Positions 44,204 through 53,998 are shown, numbered from the stretch's first letter. The stretch is 64,000 bases of DNA from Hyphomicrobiales bacterium (GCA_002401155.1 NVSG01000001.1:124001-188000), one strand, 5' to 3'. Made by a program: numbers and translations. Notes: generated by a model not told the origin, from the letters alone.

Positions 44204-46626
44204 TATTCGGTCAAACCCAAACTCTGGGCTGTTTTCCAAACACGCCAATGATCGTGTGGCATTTGCGTATGGGTTAGCCCCTTGTGAGCAAATGCATCAT
44301 GGACAGCATTGGAGAGCGCTGGCACACCGCCAACATTAGGGCTTTCACCCACACCCTTGGCACCGATCGGATGATGCGGACTTGGGGTTTCGGTAAAGCC
44401 AGTTTCCCAATTTGGCGTTTCAACCGCTGTCGGCAAGAAGAAATCCATCAAGGACGAACCGGACATATTGCCGATTTCATCATAGGAAATATCCTGCCCC
44501 ATGACGATTGCCAGAGCCTCGGTTAGGCCACCATGGACTTGCCCTTCAATAATCATCGGATTGATGCGTGTACCGCAATCGTCGAGCGCATAAAAGCGCC
44601 TCACATCTACCTCACCGGTATCCACATCGATGTCGACAACACCGATATAGGCACCAAACGGATAGGTCATGTTTGGTGGATCATAATAAGAGACCGCTTC
44701 AAGGCCCGGCTCTAAACCGGGGATTGCCTGAGTATAGGCGGCAAACGCAATCTCTTTCATGGTTTTGTGCAGCTCAGGATTTCCCTTCACCTGAAAGCGA
44801 TCCACATCCCATTCCAGATCGCTGTCATGCACTTCCAGCAAATAGGCCGCAATCATCTGGGCTTTCGCCTTGATTTTACGCGCGGCCATGGCTGTCGCGG
44901 CACCGGCAACTGGCGTAGAGCGGGAACCATAAGTTCCCAAGCCATAGGGCGCTGTATCGGTATCGCCTTCTTCCAACGTAATATCTTCCGCCGGAATACC
45001 GATTTCAGAAGCAATGATCTGCGGGAAGGTTGTGGCATGTCCCTGCCCCTGTGAAATAGTGCCAAGGCGAGCAGTTGCAGAGCCGGTTGGGTGTATCCTG
45101 ATTTCACAGGAATCAAACATACCCAAACCCAGAATATCGCAATTCTTGACGGGTCCGGCACCAACAATCTCGGTAAAGAAGGCCACACCGATTCCCATCA
45201 ATGTGCGGGTTTCACCGCGATCAAAGGCAGCACGGTTCTCGGCCTGTTCAGCACGCAACGCCTTGTAGTCAATTGTATCAAGCGCCTTTTCCATAGCGGT
45301 ATGATAATCGCCTGAATCATATTCCCAGCCCAGAGCTGAATCGTAAGGGAACTGCTCTTTCTTGATGAAATTCTTCATGCGGATTTCGGCAGGGTCCATA
45401 TCCAGCTTGCGGGCCAAAATATCAATCATGCGCTCAATAAGATAAGCAGCTTCCGTCACCCTGAACGAACAACGATAAGCAACACCTCCCGGCGCTTTGT
45501 TGGTATAAACCCCGTCAACGCCCACATGGGCAACCGGAATATCATAGGCCCCGGTAACGATGGAAAAGAAACCGGCTGGAAATTTGGTCGGGTCGGCACA
45601 GGCGTCAAACGCGCCATGGTCGGCCAGCACATAGGCGGAAAGACCGGTAATGATACCCTCTTTTGTCGCGGCCAGTTTTCCGGTCATGTGATAGTCGCGG
45701 GCAAAGGCAGTGGCAGTCAGGTTTTCAATTCTGTCTTCCACCCATTTGACCGGCGCACCGGTAACAATCGAAGCAACGATTGAACAGATATAGCCGGGAT
45801 AGACCCCAACCTTATTACCAAATCCGCCACCAATATCTGGCGAGATAATACGGATATTATGTTCGGCAATATTGGTGATCAAGGATGCAACCGTACGAAC
45901 AGCATGGGGTGCCTGAAAGGTTCCCCAGACGGTGAGCTTACCGGTGATCTTGTCCATCGATGCGACACAACCACATGTTTCAAGCGGGCAAGGATGAACG
46001 CGTTGATAGGTGATTTGTTCTTCAACCACCACTTCCGCATCGGCCAGAGCTTTGTCTGTGCCTTCCTTGTCGCCTTCTTCCCAGAAGAAAATATGGTTAT
46101 TGTGTTTTCTGGCGCCATGGGCACCTTCCATCTTACCTGCAATATCTTCGCGCAGGGTCGGAGCATCATCGTCCATCGACTTATGCGGATCATTGATTAC
46201 AGGCAGCGCTTCGTAATCAACTTCGACCGCTTCCACGCCATCAGCCGCAGCATAGCGATCCGTGGCAACCACAAAGGCAACTTCCTGCCCCTGAAACAAA
46301 ACTTTTTCATCAGCCAGCACCGCCTGCACATCACCCGCAAGGGTAGGCATATAGTGTAGGTTCAACGGCTTCAGATCTTCTGCTGTGATGACAGCTAAAA
46401 CACCCGGTACTTTTAAAGCAGCTTCGGTGTTGATTGATTTGACGTTGGCGTGACCATAGGGGCTACGAACAAAATCTCCGAACAACATGCCCGGCAATTT
46501 TATATCGTCGACATAATTACCCTTGCCCTGCGTGAAGCGGACATCCTCAACCCGTTTGCGGCTGCAACCTTGTCCTTGAAGTTTTTCAATGCGCTGTTCG
46601 CGCGTAATTGGTGTTTGATCGTTCAT
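44203..46626 (-). CDS. coxL: Aerobic (form I) carbon monoxide dehydrogenase large subunit
   Basis: Oxidises CO with water to CO2 at a Mo-Cu centre. It has 807 residues. The decisive feature is the active-site loop AYRCSFR with C386, the copper-binding cysteine that defines form I enzymes. Form II proteins read AYRGAGR. The molybdenum-side glutamate is in AKGVGESPNVGG near the C-terminus, and cofactor segments such as PDIGGGFGNKVGVYPG are present. The ATG at 46626 starts one base after the coxS stop. The frame extends further upstream without support. It lies in coxC-M-S-L-D-E-F-G order. Confidence 0.96.
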   Translation of the reverse strand: MNDQTPITREQRIEKLQGQGCSRKRVEDVRFTQGKGNYVDDIKLPGMLFGDFVRSPYGHANVKSINTEAALKVPGVLAVITAEDLKPLNLHYMPTLAGDVQAVLADEKVLFQGQEVAFVVATDRYAAADGVEAVEVDYEALPVINDPHKSMDDDAPTLREDIAGKMEGAHGARKHNNHIFFWEEGDKEGTDKALADAEVVVEEQITYQRVHPCPLETCGCVASMDKITGKLTVWGTFQAPHAVRTVASLITNIAEHNIRIISPDIGGGFGNKVGVYPGYICSIVASIVTGAPVKWVEDRIENLTATAFARDYHMTGKLAATKEGIITGLSAYVLADHGAFDACADPTKFPAGFFSIVTGAYDIPVAHVGVDGVYTNKAPGGVAYRCSFRVTEAAYLIERMIDILARKLDMDPAEIRMKNFIKKEQFPYDSALGWEYDSGDYHTAMEKALDTIDYKALRAEQAENRAAFDRGETRTLMGIGVAFFTEIVGAGPVKNCDILGLGMFDSCEIRIHPTGSATARLGTISQGQGHATTFPQIIASEIGIPAEDITLEEGDTDTAPYGLGTYGSRSTPVAGAATAMAARKIKAKAQMIAAYLLEVHDSDLEWDVDRFQVKGNPELHKTMKEIAFAAYTQAIPGLEPGLEAVSYYDPPNMTYPFGAYIGVVDIDVDTGEVDVRRFYALDDCGTRINPMIIEGQVHGGLTEALAIVMGQDISYDEIGNMSGSSLMDFFLPTAVETPNWETGFTETPSPHHPIGAKGVGESPNVGGVPALSNAVHDAFAHKGLTHTQMPHDHWRVWKTAQSLGLTE

Positions 46627-46627
46627 G

Positions 46628-47122
46628 TTATTCTGCCGCCTCCTTAACGCTGGATAATTCTTTAGCCGCAACCTGAATGGCTTTGACGATGTTCTGATAG
46701 CCGGTGCAACGACACAGATTTCCGGAAATTCCGTAACGAATTTCTTCCTCGGTTGGATCAGGGTTTTCCTGCAAAAGTCGATAGGCCCGCGTGATCATTC
46801 CGGGAGTACAGAAGCCACATTGCAAACCATGGTTGTCGCTAAATGCAGTCTGCAAAGCATGCAATGTGCCATCAGCCTCGGCCATACCTTCAATAGTAAG
46901 GATGTCCTTGCCATTGGCTTGTCCTACAAAGACCGTACAGGACTTAACCGACAGGCCATCCATATCCACGGTGCAGGCACCGCAATGGGTGGTATCACAT
47001 CCAATATGGGGACCGGTGAGCAATTGGTCTTCCCGCAGGAAGTGAATAAGCAGAGTGCGTGGGTCCGCCTTGCCTTCTACTTTTTGACCATTAATAGTCA
47101 TGCTAATATCAATTTCTGACAT
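46628..47122 (-). CDS. coxS: Carbon monoxide dehydrogenase small (2Fe-2S) subunit
   Basis: Carries two [2Fe-2S] clusters that pass electrons from the Mo-Cu centre to the FAD of CoxM. It has 164 residues. Proximal-sheet cysteines at 42, 47, 50 and 62 ([13 protein letters not shown] and SC) form the plant-ferredoxin-type cluster. Cysteines at 102, 105, 137 and 139 (CGFCTPGM and CRCTGYQN) form the helical-domain cluster. All eight are present. It lies 27 bases after coxM and one base before coxL. Confidence 0.95.
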   Translation of the reverse strand: MSEIDISMTINGQKVEGKADPRTLLIHFLREDQLLTGPHIGCDTTHCGACTVDMDGLSVKSCTVFVGQANGKDILTIEGMAEADGTLHALQTAFSDNHGLQCGFCTPGMITRAYRLLQENPDPTEEEIRYGISGNLCRCTGYQNIVKAIQVAAKELSSVKEAAE

Positions 47123-47149
47123 TTGATTTTCTCCAGCTTGGTGGATTAA

Positions 47150-48013
47150 TTATTTGGCACGGGACTGGGCAAGAGCGATCGCTCGTTGCACCATGATGCC
47201 TGCAATATGTGTGCGAAATTCTTTGGGGCCGCGACCGTCCGAAGCCGGATCAGTAATCGCCCTTGCAGCTTCCATAGCCTTTTTAACCGTGTCATCGTCC
47301 AGCGATGAACCAACCAAAATAGCACTGGCTTCCTCAGCCAAAAGCGGCGTATCGCCCACATTGGTCAGGCCAATGGATGCAGCGGTACAGTTGCCACCGG
47401 AGATTTCCAGAACAACCGCAGCAGCAGCGGTTGCGTAATCTCCAATCTTGCGCTTTTGTTTCAGATAGGCACTGCCATGCCCCTTTGCAGGAGCGTCAAA
47501 ACAGATCGCGGTAAGAATTTCATTGTCTTCACGAGCGGTGAAATAGGCAGCTTCATAAAAGTCTTTGGCAGCGACTTCGCGTTCGCCGTCCGGACCGGTC
47601 AACATATAAGTTGCACCCAATGTCTGCATCACTGCCGGCATATCGTTACCCGGATCGCCATTTGCAACATTGCCGCCAATGGTTCCCAGATTTCTGATTT
47701 GCGGATCAGCGATTTGCAAAGAGGCCTCTTTAAGAAGCGGGCAAATTGCGCATAACTCTTCGGACGCAATCAGCTCCGCCTGTGTCACCATCGCACCCAG
47801 AGCAACTTTACCGCCGTCTATTGAAATAGACTTCAGGGACTGCACATCCTGCAAATCAATCAGATGTTCAGGTGCCGCCATTCTAAGTTTCATCATGGGG
47901 ATTAAACTGTGGCCACCGGCCACCAGCAATGCATCCTCGCCAAGCGACGACATCAAACCGACGGCATCATCAAGCGACGACGGACGGTGATATTCAAATG
48001 AACCTGGTATCAT
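47150..48013 (-). CDS. coxM: Carbon monoxide dehydrogenase medium (FAD) subunit
   Basis: The flavoprotein subunit of 287 residues that hands electrons to the membrane. The two FAD-binding motifs are clear: AGGHSLIPMMKLR near the N-terminus and TIGGNVANGDPGNDMPA in the middle. The C-terminal domain shows the usual KQKRKIGDYATAAAAV. The ATG at 48013 has GGAGG five bases before it. A TTG four codons upstream would cover that site. It is the first structural gene and sits 133 bases after coxC, in a gap with a striking pair of dyad repeats. Confidence 0.94.
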   Translation of the reverse strand: MIPGSFEYHRPSSLDDAVGLMSSLGEDALLVAGGHSLIPMMKLRMAAPEHLIDLQDVQSLKSISIDGGKVALGAMVTQAELIASEELCAICPLLKEASLQIADPQIRNLGTIGGNVANGDPGNDMPAVMQTLGATYMLTGPDGEREVAAKDFYEAAYFTAREDNEILTAICFDAPAKGHGSAYLKQKRKIGDYATAAAAVVLEISGGNCTAASIGLTNVGDTPLLAEEASAILVGSSLDDDTVKKAMEAARAITDPASDGRGPKEFRTHIAGIMVQRAIALAQSRAK

Positions 48014-48096
48014 AGTTTCCTCCAAAACTTCTCCTGAGGAACTAAGGCTTGGAAAAACAAAAGCTAGATAGCGCTAATCATTGGCAATCAGAAATC

Positions 48097-48131
48097 CTGC
48101 ACGAAATGCAGATATATTGCACCAAATGCAA
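48097..48131. promoter_or_regulatory. Two dyad repeats 20 bp apart before coxM
   Basis: CTGCA-N5-TGCAG (48097-48111) and TTGCA-N5-TGCAA (48117-48131) are each symmetric and are also direct copies of one another, sharing TGCAC-x-AAATGCA. The spacing is 20 bases, two helical turns. The pair lies 84 bases before the coxM start. LytTR-domain proteins bind paired repeats at about this spacing, and coxC next door encodes one. Confidence 0.65.
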
Positions 48132-48146
48132 ATTGGAGTTTAAAAC

Positions 48147-49313
48147 TCAACCGGATTGCAGTAGAGTTCGCAGATTGGCTATTTGCGAACGGGCAACTGG
48201 AATTTCCAGTTTATTGCCCTCACCGATCACGCAAAAAGACTTGTCTCCATCGCGTCGCAGACCAACAATATGACTTTTATTGACCAAGAAACTACGATGT
48301 ATTTGGATAAAACCTTCAGAGTTCAAATCGTCCTTCATCCGCGAAATTGACCACGGGCAGAAGAAATTATCTGTGCCATTATATATGCTGGTGTAATGCC
48401 CCTCAGCCTTTATCGCATGAATATTGCTGGCCGATATGAATTTAACAACGTTGTTTTGTTCATAGGGAATTTTGTTTGATTTTGTTGCATTGATTTTCTC
48501 GGGCAGTTCAGAAGGTTGCGCCACATCCGACATCGGCATATTCCCCAATGAAACATTAGCATCCACCTCATCCATTGAAACATCATCATTTTCAGCCACT
48601 TTGTTGGCCGCAGGAAATGCAAGGAGCAAGAACAATCCACATAATATAAACGACGACACCATAACAATTAATGCCAGCGCTTCATCATTCAAAAGCGATT
48701 CCGGAACATCCAATATTCGTTCATTTTTAGAGAAGGTGGTGAAATACATCGCCGTATGGTGCATCGCAGAGATGGCAAGCCCCAATATCACCGAACCAAT
48801 TGCAATGCTTAGGAGAGATCGGTCCCCATAGGCCAGTTCAAGCGCCGCGATCGATGCCAAAACTCCGACGCCAACGGCCAGCGCGATACCGTATGGGCTA
48901 TAGGACATCACTACGTTTCCCGAGATGGCGCTCATACCCAGATAATGCATGAGCGCAATTCCAAACCCAGTCAGAACGCCCGCAATCAAAATGGTCTTTT
49001 TTGTCCGAACGCCAAAATGCAATGACAGGAAGGCAAGCCCCACAACAAGCACTGAGATCAGGGCCGATGCTAATGTGAGCAGCGGATCATAGCTGATGGG
49101 AATAGGTAATTTCATGGCCAACATGGCTATGAAATGCATCGACCATATGCTGGTCCCAAGCGCAAATGCTCCCTGAGAAACTCTGATTTTACGTGTTTCA
49201 ATTGGGATATTTCGAAGATTGGAAGTAAGGCGCAAGGCGGTAAACGCACCCATTATCGAAACGATAAAGGAGCCCAACACCAAAAGATGCGAATGGGTTA
49301 CCTCAATTGGCAT
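48147..49313 (-). CDS. coxC: CoxC-like MHYT membrane sensor with LytTR DNA-binding domain
   Basis: A 388-residue membrane-bound regulator. The N-terminal half has about seven membrane segments with three MHYT repeats: M59-H60-F61, M122-H123-Y124 and M184-H185-H186, each followed by a further methionine. Such residues are proposed to hold a metal (possibly copper) that senses CO, O2 or NO. After an acidic linker, residues about 285-388 form a LytTR domain (IHAIKAEGHYTSIY, then FIQIHRSFLVNKSHI). CoxC of Oligotropha has this architecture and lies at the same place. GGAGGTGAT abuts the ATG. It probably switches on coxMSLDEFG through the repeats at 48097-48131. Confidence 0.88.
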   Translation of the reverse strand: MPIEVTHSHLLVLGSFIVSIMGAFTALRLTSNLRNIPIETRKIRVSQGAFALGTSIWSMHFIAMLAMKLPIPISYDPLLTLASALISVLVVGLAFLSLHFGVRTKKTILIAGVLTGFGIALMHYLGMSAISGNVVMSYSPYGIALAVGVGVLASIAALELAYGDRSLLSIAIGSVILGLAISAMHHTAMYFTTFSKNERILDVPESLLNDEALALIVMVSSFILCGLFLLLAFPAANKVAENDDVSMDEVDANVSLGNMPMSDVAQPSELPEKINATKSNKIPYEQNNVVKFISASNIHAIKAEGHYTSIYNGTDNFFCPWSISRMKDDLNSEGFIQIHRSFLVNKSHIVGLRRDGDKSFCVIGEGNKLEIPVARSQIANLRTLLQSG

Positions 49314-49423
49314 ATCACCTCCCAGATATAATGCCAGAGCCAGAAAATCTAACCTATAGCAAACCCGGAATCAATAAAAGTGAAATTCCACCTGTCGCAA
49401 ATTGCCTGATGCAAATCAGATAA

Positions 49424-50218
49424 TCAAAGTATCTGGCTGAGAAACAACTTTGTGCGTGCGTGTTGAGGGTTACCAAAAAACGCATTGGGTTCGTTTTCTT
49501 CGACAATCACACCCTCATCCATAAAGATCACACGGTCCGCAATGGTTTTGGCAAAACCCATTTCATGGGTAACCACAATCATGGTCATTCCCGTATTTGC
49601 CAGTTCAATCATAACATCGAGAACCTCCTTGATCATCTCGGGGTCAAGGGCTGAAGTCGGCTCGTCAAACAGCATAATTTTCGGGTTCATACACAATGAG
49701 CGGGCGATGGCCACGCGTTGCTGTTGACCGCCCGACAGTTGAGCGGGGAACTTATCTGCCTGCTCAGGAATCTTCACTCGTTCGAGATATTCCATGGCGC
49801 GTTTTTCTGCCTCGATTTTGGTCAGTTTACGAACCCAAATTGGTCCCAGCGTCAGGTTTTCCAAAATTGTGAGATGGGGGAAAAGGTTGAAGCTTTGAAA
49901 CACCATGCCAACCTCGGTGCGAATATGATCGATGTTTTTGAGGTTTTTATCCAGCGTGATACCATCAACCACAATCGAACCATCCTGATGTTCTTCAAGA
50001 TTATTGATACAGCGAATGAGGGTTGATTTACCAGAACCGGACGGGCCGCAAATAACAATGCGTTCGCCCTCATGCACCACGAGATTGATATTTTTTAATA
50101 CGTGGAATTCACCGTACCATTTGTTGACCTCAATGAGATCAATAATAACTTCGCTGGAAGCTGCTGAGGCCAGTTGCCCCACGGCGGATTGACGGGTTTT
50201 AGTTTTTGTGTTGCTCAT
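49424..50218 (-). CDS. aapP: General L-amino acid ABC transporter ATPase AapP
   Basis: A 264-residue ATPase of the polar amino-acid class: Walker [14 protein letters not shown], the PAAT-type [18 protein letters not shown], signature [15 protein letters not shown], and Walker [15 protein letters not shown]. The N-terminal extension ([13 protein letters not shown]) is typical of AapP in rhizobia. It is the last gene of aapJQMP, 21 bases after aapM. The system takes up a broad range of L-amino acids and also affects efflux. Confidence 0.95.
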   Translation of the reverse strand: MSNTKTKTRQSAVGQLASAASSEVIIDLIEVNKWYGEFHVLKNINLVVHEGERIVICGPSGSGKSTLIRCINNLEEHQDGSIVVDGITLDKNLKNIDHIRTEVGMVFQSFNLFPHLTILENLTLGPIWVRKLTKIEAEKRAMEYLERVKIPEQADKFPAQLSGGQQQRVAIARSLCMNPKIMLFDEPTSALDPEMIKEVLDVMIELANTGMTMIVVTHEMGFAKTIADRVIFMDEGVIVEENEPNAFFGNPQHARTKLFLSQIL

Positions 50219-50239
50219 ATTCTCTCCCGGTTTTCCAGA

Positions 50240-51568
50240 TCAATTTTTGTGGCCGGTTGCAAGCTTTGCTTCCAGATGGCGACTGTATTTAGACATAGCA
50301 AAACAGATGATGAAAAACAGTATCGCGCCAAACACCAGTGGTTCTTTATGAAGCCCGATCCAAGGCGTATCTTTACTGATTGCTCGCAAAATATTCAAAA
50401 TATCGAACAGACCGATGATTGAAACCAGAGTTGTATCTTTCAACAGGCCAATGAAGCTACCAACGATATTCGGGATCATATGCTTCAAGGCCTGCGGCAT
50501 GATAATCAGCCCCATAGCCCCCCAATAACCCAGCCCAATAGTGTGAGCACCTTCATATTGCCCCTTGGGTATCGCCTGCAATCCGGCCCGAACAATCTCT
50601 GCGATATAACAGGCATTGAACAGACAGACCGCGATGATAACTTGTACCAGTTTGTTGAGTACAAAGCCTTCAGGCACAAACAACGGGAACATTGTAGTGG
50701 CCATAAACAACACCGTTATCAGCGGCACTGAACGAAACAGTTCGATAAACGCTGTGCTGAGAACGCTCACCACAGGAAGTTTTGAACGACGACCAAGGGC
50801 AAGTATAATTCCGCCGGGCAGCGCCGAGGCAATGCCAATACCGGCGATGACAAATGTCAGGAATAATCCGCCCCATTTGGTCCATGTTACGTTTTCTACT
50901 ACCCAGCCCATCTGCCAGACAAATACCGCCACAAAGGCAATAAGGAGAATCGCAAGAAGGATATTACGCTGTTGTTTTTCAGGCGCATCGCTTTTACCGA
51001 TTTTGCGAAGAATGAAACTCGACAGGCTCCCTCGATTGAAATATCCGGTGACCGCATTTGCAACATTGACTGCGAGGCCAACGATTGCAGCAGTGATCAT
51101 CACCTGCATGAAGATGCCTTTTTCACCGCCGGAAAAAAGATAACCGGCAAGAAATGGGTAAAGGGCAACTACAGACAGCCCAACGAAAATCTTACCCCGC
51201 ACACGCGGCAACCAAAGGGGCAGCATCCATAGGATCAAAAGCAAGCCGCCAAGATTGATCCGCCACAATTCCTCACGGGGGTAGCGGCCATAGAATATAT
51301 TATCAAGCCAAGCGATGACCCCGGCCCAGCAGGCGCCATCAATGTTGATTTTGAAACATTCTCTTCTTGTTTCTGCGATCCAGACCCCGTCAGAAATTCC
51401 CCAAATCCAAAGAGATTTAACGGCAAAGAAAATGGCAATCAAAACCAGAATCGTAAGAACACTGCTAAACAGCGTATCGAACAAGTTTATTTTCAGCCAA
51501 CCAAGCAGTGAGCTTTCGTTCAACGGTGGCTTTCTGGTCGGAGTATCTTTTGTTCGGACATATTCCAT
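50240..51568 (-). CDS. aapM: General L-amino acid ABC transporter permease AapM
   Basis: A 442-residue permease with about nine membrane segments. The long periplasmic insert after the first helix is the hallmark of AapM/BztC-type permeases. The cytoplasmic loop LQAIPKGQYEGAHTIGLGY, followed by a MIPNIVGSFIGLLKDTTL segment, is the ATPase-contact EAA motif region. GGAG lies eight bases before the ATG, which follows the aapQ stop after two bases. Glutamate decarboxylase is encoded about 6 kb away, so imported glutamate has a likely local use. Confidence 0.94.
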   Translation of the reverse strand: MEYVRTKDTPTRKPPLNESSLLGWLKINLFDTLFSSVLTILVLIAIFFAVKSLWIWGISDGVWIAETRRECFKINIDGACWAGVIAWLDNIFYGRYPREELWRINLGGLLLILWMLPLWLPRVRGKIFVGLSVVALYPFLAGYLFSGGEKGIFMQVMITAAIVGLAVNVANAVTGYFNRGSLSSFILRKIGKSDAPEKQQRNILLAILLIAFVAVFVWQMGWVVENVTWTKWGGLFLTFVIAGIGIASALPGGIILALGRRSKLPVVSVLSTAFIELFRSVPLITVLFMATTMFPLFVPEGFVLNKLVQVIIAVCLFNACYIAEIVRAGLQAIPKGQYEGAHTIGLGYWGAMGLIIMPQALKHMIPNIVGSFIGLLKDTTLVSIIGLFDILNILRAISKDTPWIGLHKEPLVFGAILFFIICFAMSKYSRHLEAKLATGHKN

Positions 51569-51570
51569 GA

Positions 51571-52788
51571 TCAGCGCTCCACCAGTTGGACACGTTTATT
51601 GTAAATATTGAGCAAGAACGAGATCGTCAGACTTACGACCATATAAAAGCCCATGGTCATGCCGACGATTTCAACCGCGTGACCTGCCGTATTCAACGAT
51701 GTCTGCATATAGACCGCCACCAGATCAGCATAGCCAATTGCGGTAGCGAGAGACGAGTTTTTGACAACATTCATCCACAGACTGATCATTGGCGGCACAA
51801 TTGCCGGCATTGCCTGTGGAATAACAACCATCCTCAACACTTGGTTCTGTCGAAGACCACTTGCCAGTGCCGCCTCAGTTTGCCCTTTGTTGACGGACAG
51901 AACCCCGGCGCGCACAGCCTCTGCCAGATAGGCCGAATGATAGATAATCAGCGCTGCCAGCAATGCAATAAAGGCCCGGGGAAGCGATGCTCCACCGGTA
52001 AAATTGAACCCGTCTATTTTTGGAATATCCCATGTTAATGGCGATCCGGTCATCAAGAACACCAATCCAGGAAGGATGATGATCATTGCAACAATAGGCA
52101 GGAAAGTCGGTATATTCTGGCCAGTGTTGTCCTGACGTTTTTGCGCCCATTTTCTGTAGATACAGGCAGCAATTGCAGCAATCGCGAGGGCGACAAAGGT
52201 CATCCAGAGCAAACCGCCCGCGATTGGCCAAGGCACGTATAATCCACGGATGTTTAACAGCACCAACTCCGCACCCAGCGAGAGATCAAGGCTCTGCTTG
52301 ATCCGGGGCAGCACGGCATAGATCACCGAATACCAAAAAATTATTTGTATCAACAACGGAATATTACGGATGATTTCCACATAGGCCAGAGAGACATTTG
52401 CAATCAGCCAGTTTTTGGAAAGCCTCATAATGCCGACGAAAAATCCCAAAAATGTGGTTCCGACAATAGCAAGAAATGACACATAGAGCGTATTAAGAAT
52501 TCCGATTAAAAAGATACGGCTATAGGTGTCTTCGCCAACGGCAAAAGAGATTAATTTGAAATCAGGATCAAACGGCGCGACCACATCCAGAAAACCCAGC
52601 CCAAAACTCAAACCGCGCTTTTCGAGATTGTCCGAGGTGTTGGAAATCAAAAACCACGCGACCCAGCCAACGGCCAGTGCAGTAAGAATTTGATAAAAGA
52701 CTGAGCGAACGCGCTCGTCGTGAAAAAAATTGAATTTTTCAGCAGGCTTTGCGCGTACGGTTTCTTTGCGATTATCGTTGATCGCCAC
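51571..52788 (-). CDS. aapQ: General L-amino acid ABC transporter permease AapQ
   Basis: A 405-residue permease of the AapQ/BztB type with about eight membrane segments and a large periplasmic loop (residues about 50-90). The EAA-like loop reads VLSVNKGQTEAALASGLRQ, then VIPQAMPAIVPPMISLWMN. The start is GTG with GGGG about ten bases upstream. It follows aapJ after a 106-base gap containing a stem-loop, and it nearly abuts aapM. Confidence 0.93.
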   Translation of the reverse strand: MAINDNRKETVRAKPAEKFNFFHDERVRSVFYQILTALAVGWVAWFLISNTSDNLEKRGLSFGLGFLDVVAPFDPDFKLISFAVGEDTYSRIFLIGILNTLYVSFLAIVGTTFLGFFVGIMRLSKNWLIANVSLAYVEIIRNIPLLIQIIFWYSVIYAVLPRIKQSLDLSLGAELVLLNIRGLYVPWPIAGGLLWMTFVALAIAAIAACIYRKWAQKRQDNTGQNIPTFLPIVAMIIILPGLVFLMTGSPLTWDIPKIDGFNFTGGASLPRAFIALLAALIIYHSAYLAEAVRAGVLSVNKGQTEAALASGLRQNQVLRMVVIPQAMPAIVPPMISLWMNVVKNSSLATAIGYADLVAVYMQTSLNTAGHAVEIVGMTMGFYMVVSLTISFLLNIYNKRVQLVER

Positions 52789-52830
52789 GATATATTTCCC
52801 CGGATTTTTCTTATTATTACTTAATTGACC

Positions 52831-52864
52831 GATACCGGATCAATTCAAAAATCGACCCGGTATC
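52831..52864. other. Stem-loop between aapJ and aapQ
   Basis: An eight-base perfect stem, GATACCGG and CCGGTATC, with an 18-base loop, just after the aapJ stop. There is no T-run on the minus strand. As with the livK hairpin, it probably stabilises the 3' end of the binding-protein message and lowers read-through into the permease genes. Confidence 0.55.
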
Positions 52865-52894
52865 AGTTGTTAGTTCAGTCCGCCTGTATTGCGA

Positions 52895-53935
52895 CTAGCG
52901 CATAGGAGGGGAATACATCAGGCCGCCTTTGGTCCAAAGGGCGTTGGCCGATCCTGCACGAGGAATACCGATAGCATTTTCGCCATCACCAATATATTTC
53001 TCATAAACTTCGCCGTAATTGCCGACCAGTTTGATGATGTTGTAAGCCCAGTCTTTATCAAGACCAATGCCTTCATGAATATTACCTTCAACGCCCAATA
53101 CGCGGCGAATTGACGGGTTTTTAGAATTGGCGCGCATATCATCTACATTAGCGCTGGTAATGCCAAGCTCTTCAGCATTGACCATTGCGAACTCGGACCA
53201 TCTGACAATATCTGCCCACTGATTATCACCGTGACGTACTGCCGGTGCCAAAGGCTCTTTAGAAAGTGTATCAGGCAAAATCAGGTGATCGCCAGGAACA
53301 GGGAACGCGGCCAGATTGCCAGCCAAAGCTGATTTATCTGCAGTCACCGCATCACAACCGCCTTGCAAATAGGTTTCATCGCGAACGTTAAAATCTTCAA
53401 ATGTCACCGCACTGATATTGAGATCATGTGTACGGCTGAAATCGGCAAGATTTGATTCTGTTGTGGTTCCAGAGGTCACACATACTTTAGCCCCCTTCAA
53501 TTCAAGAGCGCTGGTGATGCCGCTTTCTTTACGAACTGTGAAGCCCTGACCATCGTAAAAGTTAGGTGTCAAAAAATCTATGCCAAGCTGTGTATCGCGA
53601 GACATTGTCCATGTTGCCGTACGTGACAGCAGATCAGAATCGCCATTAGCAAGAGAGGTAAAGCGCGCTTGACTGCTGACCGATTGAATTTCCAGTTTTG
53701 TAGGATCACCGAAGATCGCGGCAGCAACTGCCTGACAAACAGTAACATCAAGGCCCTGCCAATCGCCTTTGGAATCAAGGAAATAAAAGCCCGGTGAAGC
53801 CGGTCCAACCTGACAACGTACGTGCCCGCGCTTTTTAACAATTTCCAGTGTGCTTTCAGCAGAAGCCGAAGTGGCCCCGGCAAGCACCAGCGCTGCAATA
53901 GCCGCAGCGGATGTGAGTAATGTGGTGAATTTCAT
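52895..53935 (-). CDS. aapJ: General L-amino acid-binding protein AapJ
   Basis: A periplasmic binding protein of 346 residues. The signal peptide (MKFTTLLTSAAAIAALVLAG, then ATSASA before ESTLE) is followed by the AapJ/BztA family core: RGHVRCQVGPASPGFYFLD, QGLDVTVCQAVAAAIFGD, TWTMSRDTQLGIDF and RVLGVEGNIHEGIGLD. It is the first gene of the aap operon. GGGGAG lies ten bases before the ATG. An imperfect hairpin (53999-54025) in the upstream region may be an operator. Confidence 0.95.
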   Translation of the reverse strand: MKFTTLLTSAAAIAALVLAGATSASAESTLEIVKKRGHVRCQVGPASPGFYFLDSKGDWQGLDVTVCQAVAAAIFGDPTKLEIQSVSSQARFTSLANGDSDLLSRTATWTMSRDTQLGIDFLTPNFYDGQGFTVRKESGITSALELKGAKVCVTSGTTTESNLADFSRTHDLNISAVTFEDFNVRDETYLQGGCDAVTADKSALAGNLAAFPVPGDHLILPDTLSKEPLAPAVRHGDNQWADIVRWSEFAMVNAEELGITSANVDDMRANSKNPSIRRVLGVEGNIHEGIGLDKDWAYNIIKLVGNYGEVYEKYIGDGENAIGIPRAGSANALWTKGGLMYSPPMR

Positions 53936-53998
53936 CTTAGTGTTCTCCCCTTATTGGTTTTTGGTTTATAAGTAATCAGTAGGAGCAAATAACAATGT

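Noticed and set aside
44203-46626. CoxL as a generic xanthine dehydrogenase or form II CO dehydrogenase-like protein
   Set aside because: The active-site loop is AYRCSFR with the copper-binding cysteine, and the accessory genes D, E, F, G and C are all present.
49397-49416. GCAAAT direct repeats 14 bases apart after coxC as a second LytTR site
   Set aside because: Short, not at two-turn spacing, and placed after coxC, not at a promoter.
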